Positions 1 to 6,327 of a DNA stretch of 20,195 nt are shown here, in pieces. The notes below the pieces were generated by a model. It was not told where the DNA came from, searched no databases, and was given only the letters and a program-made list of their open reading frames with translations. The stretch lies in assembly GCA_002368715.1 (NCBI GenBank), contig DFEO01000133.1, forward strand, positions 1 to 20,195. The letters are read 5' to 3'. Origin of the DNA: Ruminococcus sp. UBA3800 (GTDB taxonomy: Bacteria; Bacillota; Clostridia; Oscillospirales; Ruminococcaceae). Made by a program: the position numbers and the translations under genes. Each line of letters begins with the position of its first letter. The stretch's first letter is position 1.

Positions 1-49
1 TGTTCGGTTTTCAAGTTGCTGTGCGTCTTCCTGTCTCTCAACAGGCGAC
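1..49 (-). other. Leader RNA resembling rRNA-operon leader, running off the left edge
   Basis: Downstream of the leftward promoter the minus-strand transcript has a small hairpin (CCTGT, loop, ACAGG, at 44-30) and then the sequence CTTGAAAACCGAACA (15-1). TTGAAAAC(T/C)GAACA-like sequence is common in leaders and spacers of Firmicute rRNA operons, so an rRNA operon to the left is plausible. An 11-base copy of the same motif (GTTCGGTTTTC on the plus strand) recurs at 92-102, upstream of the promoter. The rRNA assignment rests on recall of this motif and not on any rRNA sequence in the window. Confidence 0.4.
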
Positions 50-55
50 TTGTTC

Positions 56-84
56 AGTTTATCACACTTTCCTTATATTGTCAA
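56..84 (-). promoter_or_regulatory. Strong leftward sigma-A promoter
   Basis: Read on the minus strand, TTGACA (84-79) and TAAACT (61-56) are separated by exactly 17 bp. Transcription would start near position 49 and leave the window to the left. The promoter fits the housekeeping sigma-A consensus well. Nothing coding lies between it and the left edge, so it serves a gene or RNA operon outside the window. Confidence 0.7.
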
Positions 85-184
85 GGGGTAAGTTCGGTTT
101 TCGGCACAATACACTAAAAAGCGGTTGAAAAGTGCCTCGCCGAAACAAAATTGCACATAACAAAACAGAATAAACAAATCAAAT

Positions 185-213
185 GTATAAAACACGCTCT
201 ATTTCGCATAATA
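185..213 (+). promoter_or_regulatory. Sigma-G/sigma-F-like sporulation promoter for sleB
   Basis: GTATA (185-189) and CATAATA (207-213) are separated by 17 bp. This matches the forespore sigma-G pattern known from Bacillus (GHATR, 17-18 bp, CATNHTA) at every constrained position. Transcription would start near 220, just before the AGGAGG-like ribosome site (ACGGAGG, 224-230). sleB of B. subtilis is sigma-G dependent, which agrees with the gene that follows. No good sigma-A promoter was seen between here and the leftward promoter. Confidence 0.6.
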
Positions 214-235
214 AAGAAAAAACACGGAGGCAAAA

Positions 236-919
236 ATGAAAACCGGATCACTGGAAAAATTCTTAAAATCTGTCGGAGTCGTTATGGGAATAATATTTAC
301 GCTTTGGGCTGTGTCAAGGTCTTACGAAAACAGCATCGCACCCACCATATCACAATACGGATCAAGAGGCAATGAAGTCATCGCCATTCAGCAAAGGCTG
401 AAAGAACGCGGCCTTTTCAACGATGATATCACAGGATACTACGGGCCGATAACGCAGGCAGCAGTAAAACGGTTCCAAAAGCAGCAAGGCATCAGCCAGA
501 CAGGCATAGCCGGCCCTCAGACCCTTAAAGCACTGGGGATCAGCATAGGGAGTGTTCCTGCTTCAACCACCAAGAACATTGATCTTCTTGCAAGGATAAT
601 CTCAGCCGAGGCCAGAGGCGAGCCCTATATCGGTCAGGTCGCCGTCGGCGCCGTTATCCTGAACAGGATAGAACACCCGTCTTTCCCCGATACGCTCTCG
701 GGAGTCATCTTCCAGAAGGGCGCATTCACGGCAGTAACGGACGGCCAGTTCGATCAGCCCGTCAGCGATTCGGCATACAGTGCTGCAAGGGATGCACTAA
801 ACGGCTGGGACCCCACGAACGGCTGCATTTATTATTACAACCCCAAGAAAACGTCCAACAAGTTTATTCATTCAAGACCGGTAGTCACTGTAATAGGTGA
901 CCACAGATTCTGTACCTGA
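236..919 (+). CDS. sleB: Spore cortex-lytic enzyme, SleB-type cell wall hydrolase
   Basis: This 227-residue exported protein has an N-terminal hydrophobic segment (about residues 11-27) with no convincing cleavage site, a PG_binding_1 domain (about 40-102, with the GYYGP and GPQTLKAL features of that repeat), and a C-terminal Hydrolase_2/SleB domain (about 120-226). The hallmark AEARGEP is at 124-130, and E125 is the expected catalytic glutamate; GAVILNR and a terminal GDHRF also fit. The family hydrolyses the muramic-delta-lactam cortex peptidoglycan during spore germination, acting as a lytic transglycosylase. The start has a strong ribosome site (GGAGG, 7-8 nt upstream). No ypeB partner lies next to it, unlike in Bacillus, so a vegetative role as a wall hydrolase cannot be excluded. 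The sporulation-type promoter upstream supports the spore role. Confidence 0.85.
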   Translation: MKTGSLEKFLKSVGVVMGIIFTLWAVSRSYENSIAPTISQYGSRGNEVIAIQQRLKERGLFNDDITGYYGPITQAAVKRFQKQQGISQTGIAGPQTLKALGISIGSVPASTTKNIDLLARIISAEARGEPYIGQVAVGAVILNRIEHPSFPDTLSGVIFQKGAFTAVTDGQFDQPVSDSAYSAARDALNGWDPTNGCIYYYNPKKTSNKFIHSRPVVTVIGDHRFCT

Positions 920-932
920 GAAAAACAGAAAA

Positions 933-961
933 AGGGAACGACTCTGCCCGAGCCGTTCCCT
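933..961. terminator. Bidirectional terminator between sleB and a minus-strand small gene
   Basis: An 8-bp perfect stem (AGGGAACG at 933-940 with CGTTCCCT at 954-961), extended by CT/AG inside, follows the sleB stop by 13 bases. Read on the minus strand it is followed by TTTTTCTGTTTTTC, a good T-tract, so it is strongest for the small minus-strand gene ending at 980. On the plus strand the downstream sequence (AATTTACTTT) is a weaker T-rich tail. Confidence 0.75.
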
Positions 962-979
962 AATTTACTTTACAGACTT

Positions 980-1096
980 TCACACCTCGTAATACTTGGT
1001 AAACTTAGTGCTGAAGACACCGGAAAGCAGATTAGCCGCAAGAGCAGCTGCACATATACTCAATAATACGATCAAAACGACCTTCAAAACTTTCAT
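980..1096 (-). CDS. 38-residue predicted membrane/exported peptide
   Basis: A complete small gene on the minus strand: ATG at 1096, TGA at 982-980, 38 residues. The peptide starts MKVLKVVLIVLLSICAAALA, a lysine-tipped hydrophobic segment (about residues 4-24), and ends with a short basic/aromatic tail (KFTKYYEV). It may be a single-pass membrane peptide or a small exported peptide cut near ALA-A. Support for a real gene is unusually complete: a near-perfect sigma-A promoter at 1133-1161, a GGAGG ribosome site at 1113-1109 (12 nt from the start, slightly long), and a terminator just after the stop. I do not recognise a family. The plus-strand reading frame across the same bases lacks such signals and is judged a shadow. 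Confidence 0.65.
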   Translation of the reverse strand: MKVLKVVLIVLLSICAAALAANLLSGVFSTKFTKYYEV

Positions 1097-1132
1097 ATTG
1101 AATTTCGACCTCCGTTGCTCTTTGATACATAT

Positions 1133-1161
1133 ATTATACAACATATTTAAAAGGATTTCAA
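1133..1161 (-). promoter_or_regulatory. Sigma-A promoter for the 38-residue peptide gene
   Basis: On the minus strand TTGAAA (1161-1156) and TATAAT (1138-1133) are 17 bp apart. Transcription would start near 1126, leaving a leader of about 30 nt with the ribosome site. It lies back to back with the rightward flippase promoter at 1191-1219. Confidence 0.75.
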
Positions 1162-1190
1162 GAGCAAATCAAGATTTTTATTAAAAAAAT

Positions 1191-1219
1191 TTGCATTTTT
1201 TAAAACAATGTGCTATAAT
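1191..1219 (+). promoter_or_regulatory. Sigma-A promoter for the flippase gene
   Basis: TTGCAT (1191-1196) and a perfect TATAAT (1214-1219) are separated by 17 bp. The predicted start near 1226 leaves a leader of about 134 nt before the flippase ATG. Confidence 0.7.
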
Positions 1220-1252
1220 ATCAGCTAGTTAATGTTTGATAGCATTTTTTGA

Positions 1253-1307
1253 AGCTCCGCTGTATGTAAAAACGTATGGAGCTGTCAGCCGCTCACGCCG
1301 GTCTGGC
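1253..1307 (+). other. Structured 5' leader of the flippase mRNA
   Basis: Two adjacent stems can form in the leader. The first pairs AGCTCC (1253-1258) with GGAGCT (1278-1283), and inside it ATGT with ACGT. The second pairs GTCAGCCG (1284-1291) with CGG and CTGGC (1299-1301 and 1303-1307), with one bulged base. Neither is followed by a T-run, so this is not an ordinary terminator. I could not match it to a known riboswitch class. Confidence 0.4.
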
Positions 1308-1359
1308 AGAAAAGCTTTGCTTGAATTTATAAACAATCCACCAATTAGGGGTCATAGAT

Positions 1360-3312
1360 ATGGCTAATATGGCTAAAAAAGCTGAACAAAGCAGCTACGG
1401 AAAGCTGCTTTCCAATACAATAGTGTTTGCGATCGGGTCCTTCAGCTCAAAGGTGCTCGTTTTGCTTCTTATACCAATTTATACAAACTACCTCTCGACC
1501 TCCGAGCTTGGAAAAACAGACATACTCCAGCAGATAGCAAACTGGCTGATGCCTGTCGTTTCCCTCACGATAGCCGAAGCTATCATTCGGTTCGGTCTTG
1601 ATAAGGCGTATGACAAGCGAAAAGTCTTTACACTTGGCAACATCGTTTGTTTCGGAGGACTAGCGGCATTCGCCGTCATACTGACGCTCGTATCGCTTTC
1701 GGGGATAGCAGACACATATATCGGCGGCTATTCGGTGATACTATATATATTCATCTTCACGTCGAGCCTGAAAACGCTTTATGCTACATTTGTCAGAGCA
1801 ATGGAGAAGGTCAAGCTTTTTGCCTTTAACGGCATACTGACAACATTCTTCACGCTGTTCTTTACAGCCGCATTCTATATGGTGCTGCCTGAGGATATAA
1901 TGGGCGATAATACGGGCATACTCAAATATCTGCTGGCTATCATCCTTTCTGATTTCATCTCTATCGTTTTCCTGACTTACAAAGCCAGACTCTGGAGATA
2001 CTTTGATATAAAACGCTTTGACCGTGACCTGCTGCACGTTATGCTCCAGTATTCGGTACCGCTTATCCCGGCACAGCTGCTCTGGCTCATAACAAACAGC
2101 TCGGATGCCTTTATGACGACACACTATCTCGGTTCACATTATAACGGTATACTCTCGGCCACCTACAAGATCCCGAATATCGTAGCGACCGTCTATATGA
2201 TGTTCGGTCAGGCGTGGAATATGTCTGCTATAACCGAGAACGAGTCAAAGGACAGAGACAAGTTCTATGAAAATGTGTTTGACTTTAACCAAAGCCTGCT
2301 GTATATCCTGTGTGCGAGCTGTCTTCTCATAATCCAGCCGCTCACAAAGATAATGATAGGTGAGGATTTCCAGAGCTGTATCAAATATTCGCCCATAATG
2401 ATCTACTCGACGATCTTTTCGTGCTTCACCACTTTTATGGGGTCTATTTATCTTGCAACCAAGGAAACGAAGAAATCACTTTTTACGAGCCTGATCTCGG
2501 GACTTGTAAATGTGGGACTGAATATTATACTTATTCCCACCATCAAGCTTTACGGGCCGCCTATTTCGACAGTTGCGGCTTACCTGACGGTATTTATCAT
2601 AAGGACCTTTGATTCGAGAAAGCTTGTTCCTTTCAGGATAAACTTTAAAAAGATGATAGTGAACAACATCATAATCATCCTTATGATGTTCGTATGTCTT
2701 TTCGAGACAAACCTTATGCACAACCCGATAGCGTATATGTTCCTGTTCTTGCTCTTCTCCATTGTCATCATACTGAACATGAAAGCTATATCCTCGGTGT
2801 TCTATAAGCTTCTCCCAAAGAGGATCGCAGACAGGCTCTCAAAGATCACAAAGCCTATGCTGGCTGTTATCCTGCTCGGGATACTTGTGTATATTGCACT
2901 GGACATCGTTACAAAGGGATTTATTATTTACGGCACACTGTTTGCCGCATTCTGCTATTTTGCAAACTTAAAAGACCGCAGGCGTATGCTCATCATCACC
3001 ATTGCTCTGCCGCTTTGTATGGTTATAAGACAGGGCATCACGGTATCGCTCATTATGCTGCTGGTATTGTGCCTTATATCGGCATACACCCTGAGATCAA
3101 AGAGATCTGTTATTGCCTGCGGCGTATCCGCATACCTGATCTTATTATCGGTCATTCCATGGATAACCGTATTCGTCAGCTGCATCGCTATGATACTGGG
3201 GGCCTTCTGCTTCAGAGAGAGGATCATTGCGGCTGCCAGGGCATATATCAGGGGTGGAACAAAAGAACTAAAGTCTGCCGATCCGCTAAAAACGGACAGC
3301 GATAGAGAATAA
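1360..3312 (+). CDS. Polysaccharide/oligosaccharide flippase (MOP superfamily, Wzx-like)
   Basis: This 650-residue polytopic membrane protein begins with a MOP-superfamily flippase module: an N-terminal GKLLSNTIVFAIGSFSSKVL segment, then the typical LLIPIYTNYLSTSELGKTDI of Wzx/RfbX-like transporters, and about 12-14 membrane spans to roughly residue 480. Such proteins flip lipid-linked sugar repeats across the cytoplasmic membrane for capsule, exopolysaccharide or wall polymer assembly. The protein is about 150 residues longer than usual: from about residue 498 to 630 there is an added block of roughly five or six hydrophobic spans, followed by a charged tail. The start has AGGGG (1347-1351) 8 nt upstream. 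No glycosyltransferase genes flank it, so its sugar substrate is unknown. A second potential ATG lies three codons in. Confidence 0.85.
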   Translation: MANMAKKAEQSSYGKLLSNTIVFAIGSFSSKVLVLLLIPIYTNYLSTSELGKTDILQQIANWLMPVVSLTIAEAIIRFGLDKAYDKRKVFTLGNIVCFGGLAAFAVILTLVSLSGIADTYIGGYSVILYIFIFTSSLKTLYATFVRAMEKVKLFAFNGILTTFFTLFFTAAFYMVLPEDIMGDNTGILKYLLAIILSDFISIVFLTYKARLWRYFDIKRFDRDLLHVMLQYSVPLIPAQLLWLITNSSDAFMTTHYLGSHYNGILSATYKIPNIVATVYMMFGQAWNMSAITENESKDRDKFYENVFDFNQSLLYILCASCLLIIQPLTKIMIGEDFQSCIKYSPIMIYSTIFSCFTTFMGSIYLATKETKKSLFTSLISGLVNVGLNIILIPTIKLYGPPISTVAAYLTVFIIRTFDSRKLVPFRINFKKMIVNNIIIILMMFVCLFETNLMHNPIAYMFLFLLFSIVIILNMKAISSVFYKLLPKRIADRLSKITKPMLAVILLGILVYIALDIVTKGFIIYGTLFAAFCYFANLKDRRRMLIITIALPLCMVIRQGITVSLIMLLVLCLISAYTLRSKRSVIACGVSAYLILLSVIPWITVFVSCIAMILGAFCFRERIIAAARAYIRGGTKELKSADPLKTDSDRE

Positions 3313-3330
3313 TAATGGAGGTATACAATA

Positions 3331-3582
3331 ATGGCTGAATTGAAATTTGAGATCACACAGCACCTCGGAATACTGTCCGAGAATGCAAAGGGCTGGACAA
3401 AGGAGCTCAATCTTGTTTCCTGGAACGAGAGAGAGCCGAAATATGACCTAAGAGAATGGAGCCCCGACCACACCAGAATGGGAAAGGGTCTTACGCTGAC
3501 AGAGGATGAGATAAACGTTTTGAAAGCTATCCTTAACGGCGAGGAGATCGAGGACGATATAGACGAGTCGGCTATCCTCTAA
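3331..3582 (+). CDS. YdbC-type PC4-family single-strand DNA-binding protein
   Basis: The 83-residue protein matches the bacterial YdbC branch of the PC4 (transcriptional coactivator p15) family: HLGILSENAKGWTKELNLVSWN (about 12-33), then KYDLREWSPDH (38-48), MGKGLTLTEDE (50-60). Family members are small homodimers that bind single-stranded nucleic acid through a curved beta sheet, with possible roles in transcription, replication or repair. A strong GGAGG site precedes the ATG by about 10 nt. It lies 18 bp after the flippase stop and is probably cotranscribed with it, although the two functions look unrelated. The acidic C-terminus (EEIEDDIDESAIL) is visible. Assignment is by recognisable family sequence; its specific role here is unknown. 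Confidence 0.85.
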   Translation: MAELKFEITQHLGILSENAKGWTKELNLVSWNEREPKYDLREWSPDHTRMGKGLTLTEDEINVLKAILNGEEIEDDIDESAIL

Positions 3583-3584
3583 AG

Positions 3585-3602
3585 ACTAATTTGTGAATTA
3601 GT
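3585..3602. terminator. Possible weak AT-rich hairpin after the PC4 gene
   Basis: A perfect 7-bp palindrome, ACTAATT, loop TGTG, AATTAGT, starts 2 bases after the ydbC-like stop. The stem is AT-rich and the following TATGTCTGTTATG is only a mediocre T-tract, so termination is uncertain. Confidence 0.35.
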
Positions 3603-3674
3603 TATGTCTGTTATGTAAAAGTTTGTGTATTGAGCAAATAATCACCGATTGTTAATATTGCGTTTACATTCGCT

Positions 3675-3683
3675 TGTTATAAT
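3675..3683 (+). promoter_or_regulatory. Extended -10 promoter for the ROK regulator
   Basis: TGTTATAAT (3675-3683) is a perfect TATAAT with an extended -10 TG. No good -35 box was found at 16-18 bp upstream, which is common for extended -10 promoters. Transcription from about 3690 leaves a leader near 100 nt that is very AT-rich. No clear inverted-repeat operator was found. Confidence 0.5.
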
Positions 3684-3787
3684 TTTTATCATAAAGGGCT
3701 GGGTTTTTGTATTTTTTATATTGATTATATATAAATAACAGCCTCTTTCTTACGGTGAATAAAAAGCATAACGGAGGAAATGCATAA

Positions 3788-5032
3788 ATGGAGCAGCATG
3801 GAATAAGCAAGCTTGATCTGAAAAGACGAAACCGTATGCAGGTCTTAAAGATCCTAAAGCAGCGTGGTCCTACTTCAAGAATAGATATTGCAGGGACCCT
3901 GGAGCTTACACGAGCAGCTGTTACGATCATAACAAATGAGATGATCGAACAGGGCATAATCGCTGAGATCGGCGAGTATAAGCATATGACCGAAAAGGCT
4001 CCCAGAGGAAGAAAAAAGATCCTTATTGATATCAACAACCACTATAAGTTCCCTATCGGTATAGTTATCGAAGAGGATATAGTCAGCATAGGTCTTTCCA
4101 CACTTTCAGGAGATGTTCTTGACAAGAGGAATATGCAGATTGACAAGAATACCGAGTATTCAAAGATAAAGAACTTCTGCGAGCAGTCTATAAGAGAGAT
4201 ACTTTCGGATAACTGTCTTGATGCGAGCCGGATACTTGGTATCGGATTCGGTATCTTCCCTACTATGTATTCAAGGCTGAGGGTAGATGTGAAAAACGAA
4301 GTCCCCGACTATTCCAAGCTGAGAGCAGAGATCAAGGAGCTCATTGACGTTCCCGTCGTGTTTGACAATTCCATCAAGGGAACGGCTATGGCCAATATCG
4401 ACTTTTTGAAGACCAAGGATATCAACCGTCTAAATATAGCCTTTTTGCAGTATGGCAACACGATGAACTTCGTTGTCACGAACCTTAACGAGCCTATCAT
4501 ATCTTATGATAACCGTACAAGCTTTGTTGACAAGATGATAATCAATCCCACTAACGGACGTGTGTGTAACTGCGGAAGAAAGGGCTGCGTCGAGAGCGAG
4601 ATAACGCCTTCGGCTATAAGAAAAAAGGTCAAGGAGATCTATTCTCAGGAGAATACACCGTTTCTTTATGAAGCTTCAAAGGGGAGCTTTATGGCTGTCA
4701 CAAAGGATATGCTCGTAGCTGCTTATGAGAAGGATGAAAAGCCGGTCAAGGAGATAATGGACAATGTCATCATGCTGGTGGCAGTGCTCATCAATAACCT
4801 TTATTTCTCCACAAATCCGCAGAAGATAGTTCTTCACAGGTTCCCGTTCAGGTCTGAGGAGGATTTTAACTTCCTTAAAGAGGTGATCTCCCAGATAGCA
4901 GGACCGATCGTTGCAAGCAAGGTGGACACATCCATTATCGACAGCAGACACAGGTTCCTTTCAGGCTGTGCTCTGGCTATCAGAGAGCTGTTCTACAACA
5001 AGGGCGGCTATGACACACAAAACAAAAAATAA
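3788..5032 (+). CDS. ROK-family transcriptional regulator (NagC/XylR-like), kinase-dead
   Basis: This 414-residue protein has an N-terminal winged helix-turn-helix (about 10-75: RNRMQVLKILKQRGPTSRID, then TRAAVTIITNEMIEQGII) followed by a ROK domain. ROK repressors bind sugars or sugar phosphates in a glucokinase-like fold and release operators of carbohydrate genes. The cysteine cluster GRVCNCGRKGCVES (about 256-269) matches the CxCGxxGCxE zinc motif. The usual glycine-histidine just before it appears as Asp-Lys (FVDKMIINP). The catalytic NDxNAAA motif reads DNSIKGTAMA, with Ser where the catalytic Asp belongs, and the glycine-rich phosphate loop is degraded. I infer a pure regulator without kinase activity. 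The start has GGAGG about 9 nt upstream. It stands alone between its own promoter and terminator, with no sugar genes in the window, so its target is unknown. Confidence 0.85.
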   Translation: MEQHGISKLDLKRRNRMQVLKILKQRGPTSRIDIAGTLELTRAAVTIITNEMIEQGIIAEIGEYKHMTEKAPRGRKKILIDINNHYKFPIGIVIEEDIVSIGLSTLSGDVLDKRNMQIDKNTEYSKIKNFCEQSIREILSDNCLDASRILGIGFGIFPTMYSRLRVDVKNEVPDYSKLRAEIKELIDVPVVFDNSIKGTAMANIDFLKTKDINRLNIAFLQYGNTMNFVVTNLNEPIISYDNRTSFVDKMIINPTNGRVCNCGRKGCVESEITPSAIRKKVKEIYSQENTPFLYEASKGSFMAVTKDMLVAAYEKDEKPVKEIMDNVIMLVAVLINNLYFSTNPQKIVLHRFPFRSEEDFNFLKEVISQIAGPIVASKVDTSIIDSRHRFLSGCALAIRELFYNKGGYDTQNKK

Positions 5033-5039
5033 ATTATCT

Positions 5040-5071
5040 GCGCCTGCTTTGATGCGGGCGCTTTTGCTTTT
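5040..5071 (+). terminator. Rho-independent terminator after the ROK regulator
   Basis: GCGCCTGC (5040-5047) pairs with GCGGGCGC (5054-5061) over 8 bp with one G-U, loop TTTGAT, followed directly by TTTTGCTTTT. It ends the ROK transcript and isolates it from the proton-channel operon. Confidence 0.9.
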
Positions 5072-5123
5072 GCCGGGATATACGGGATATAATAGTATTG
5101 TGAATGTTTTTTGTCAAATTCCC

Positions 5124-5152
5124 TTGATTTTTGTAAAAAAGTATGATATTAT
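5124..5152 (+). promoter_or_regulatory. Sigma-A promoter of the proton-channel operon
   Basis: TTGATT (5124-5129) and TATTAT (5147-5152) are separated by 17 bp, and TG at 5144-5145 gives an extended -10. Transcription would start near 5159, so an ATG at 5143 would not be in the message. Confidence 0.7.
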
Positions 5153-5199
5153 ACTATTGTATGGTCAATATGAACACAAATGAAAGGATCGATGATTCA

Positions 5200-5712
5200 A
5201 TGTCCGTTATTTTTCGTAACTTCTTCGGCTTTGACCTGTTGATTTTTATCTGTGCTGCTTTCACAGCATATGTTTACTATATGACCAAGAACTCTGCCGA
5301 GAAGCTTTATAAAAAGCTGCACTTGACAGTTTTTGTCCCCGATAAGGATGCTTCAAGAAGCGAAGCTGAAAACGATGCTAAGAAACTGACCGAAACAAGG
5401 GTCGCTGCTATGCGAAACCATACAGGCAGACTGTATTCGATCTTTGTGAATCTGACAGGTATTTTCCCTTTGCTGGGGATACTGGGAACGGTCATCTCGC
5501 TTCTGGGTATGGTCAAGGATATGGATAACGTTCAGGGCAATTTTTACGGAGCACTGACTTCCACCTTCTGGGGACTGGTGTTCGGTATCATTTTCAAGTT
5601 CCTTGACGGTATCGTTTCGGCAAAGATCGAGGATAATGAAAAGAACGTTGCGCTGTTTCTTGAAAGGAACCTGAGCAGGCAGGAAGACAAGAATACATAT
5701 CCGGAGGACTGA
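5200..5712 (+). CDS. ExbB/TolQ/MotA-type proton channel subunit
   Basis: Counted from the ATG at 5200 the protein has 170 residues. It has one membrane span near the N-terminus (about 11-28), a soluble segment (30-82), and a hairpin of two spans (about 86-104 and 117-137). GIFPLLGILGTVISLLG and GALTSTFWGLVFG match the TolQ/ExbB core; T97 and T122 line up with the two channel threonines of E. coli TolQ (T145, T178). Such subunits form a pentameric ring around ExbD/TolR and use the proton motive force to do work across the envelope. It is shorter than TolQ (about 230). The open frame extends to 5143, but that ATG lies in the -10 region; 5200 has GAAAGGA (5183-5188) upstream. ATG 5161 is an alternative start at the transcript's very 5' end. 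The ExbD-like partner begins 2 bases after its stop. Confidence 0.8.
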   Translation: MSVIFRNFFGFDLLIFICAAFTAYVYYMTKNSAEKLYKKLHLTVFVPDKDASRSEAENDAKKLTETRVAAMRNHTGRLYSIFVNLTGIFPLLGILGTVISLLGMVKDMDNVQGNFYGALTSTFWGLVFGIIFKFLDGIVSAKIEDNEKNVALFLERNLSRQEDKNTYPED

Positions 5713-5714
5713 AA

Positions 5715-6311
5715 ATGAGCGGCTACAGGAAAAGCAAGGGTCTGGCGCTGGAGCTGACTTCCCTGCTGGATGTTATTATGATAATGCTTTTCTGGGTCAT
5801 GACAAACTCCTCTGCCAGCGCTGCTGATGCACAGAAGAAGGCTGACAAAAAGGTCAGATCGGCTCAGACGAAGATAGAGCAAAGTGAAAAAAAGCTCGAA
5901 GAACAGGCTGAGGAATATGACAGGAAGATCGAAGAGCTGAAAGCTCAGGCGCTGGAACAGCAGGCTAAGATAAACGAGAATGCCGCTATGAACCAGCAGG
6001 CTATAAATGATTATAAGGACGGTATGCTGATAACGCTGACTGTCAGGAATAACGACGGGAACGGTATCGTGACCGTTTCTCAGGGCAATGAGACGATAGC
6101 TGATTACGGCATCAGCGATGATCTTTATGATGCACTGGAGCCTGCGCTCGAAACGCTGGGGATAAATAACGGCAAAACTGCTCTTGCGGCTGTTGTCTAT
6201 GACGGGGATACTGTTCTGTATGACGACATAACAATGATAAGAAACGCAGTTTCGCAGATATCCCAGGCTAACACCAATGTTTATTTCACCTATATCAATA
6301 CCTCAAAATAG
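5715..6311 (+). CDS. ExbD/TolR-like partner with coiled-coil insertion
   Basis: This 198-residue protein has a short basic cytoplasmic head, one membrane span (about 11-30) and an outer part. LTSLLDVIMIMLFWVM (14-29) aligns with the PLLDVLLVLLLIFM of TolR, and D19 is the expected proton-carrying aspartate. Residues about 36-98 form a charged, heptad-like coiled coil (QTKIEQSEKKLEEQAEEYDR and onward) that ordinary ExbD/TolR proteins lack. The C-terminal domain (about 103-198) has the alternating strand/helix pattern of the ExbD/TolR outer domain. The ribosome site GGAGG (5703-5707) lies inside the end of the channel gene, so the two are translationally coupled. Family membership is firm; the cargo or target of the motor is unknown because this cell type should have no outer membrane. 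Confidence 0.75.
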   Translation: MSGYRKSKGLALELTSLLDVIMIMLFWVMTNSSASAADAQKKADKKVRSAQTKIEQSEKKLEEQAEEYDRKIEELKAQALEQQAKINENAAMNQQAINDYKDGMLITLTVRNNDGNGIVTVSQGNETIADYGISDDLYDALEPALETLGINNGKTALAAVVYDGDTVLYDDITMIRNAVSQISQANTNVYFTYINTSK

Positions 6312-6327
6312 AAAGGAATGATCTTTT

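Noticed and set aside
996..1184. A 62-codon plus-strand frame downstream of sleB
   Set aside because: No ribosome site, and it is antisense to the minus-strand small gene, which has promoter, ribosome site and terminator.
1226..1359. Assignment of the flippase leader to a c-di-GMP or other known riboswitch
   Set aside because: The conserved core sequences of those classes could not be found; only generic stems are visible.
5143..5199. The longer N-terminus of the proton-channel subunit starting at ATG 5143
   Set aside because: That ATG overlaps the -10 region of the promoter, so it is not expected in the transcript.
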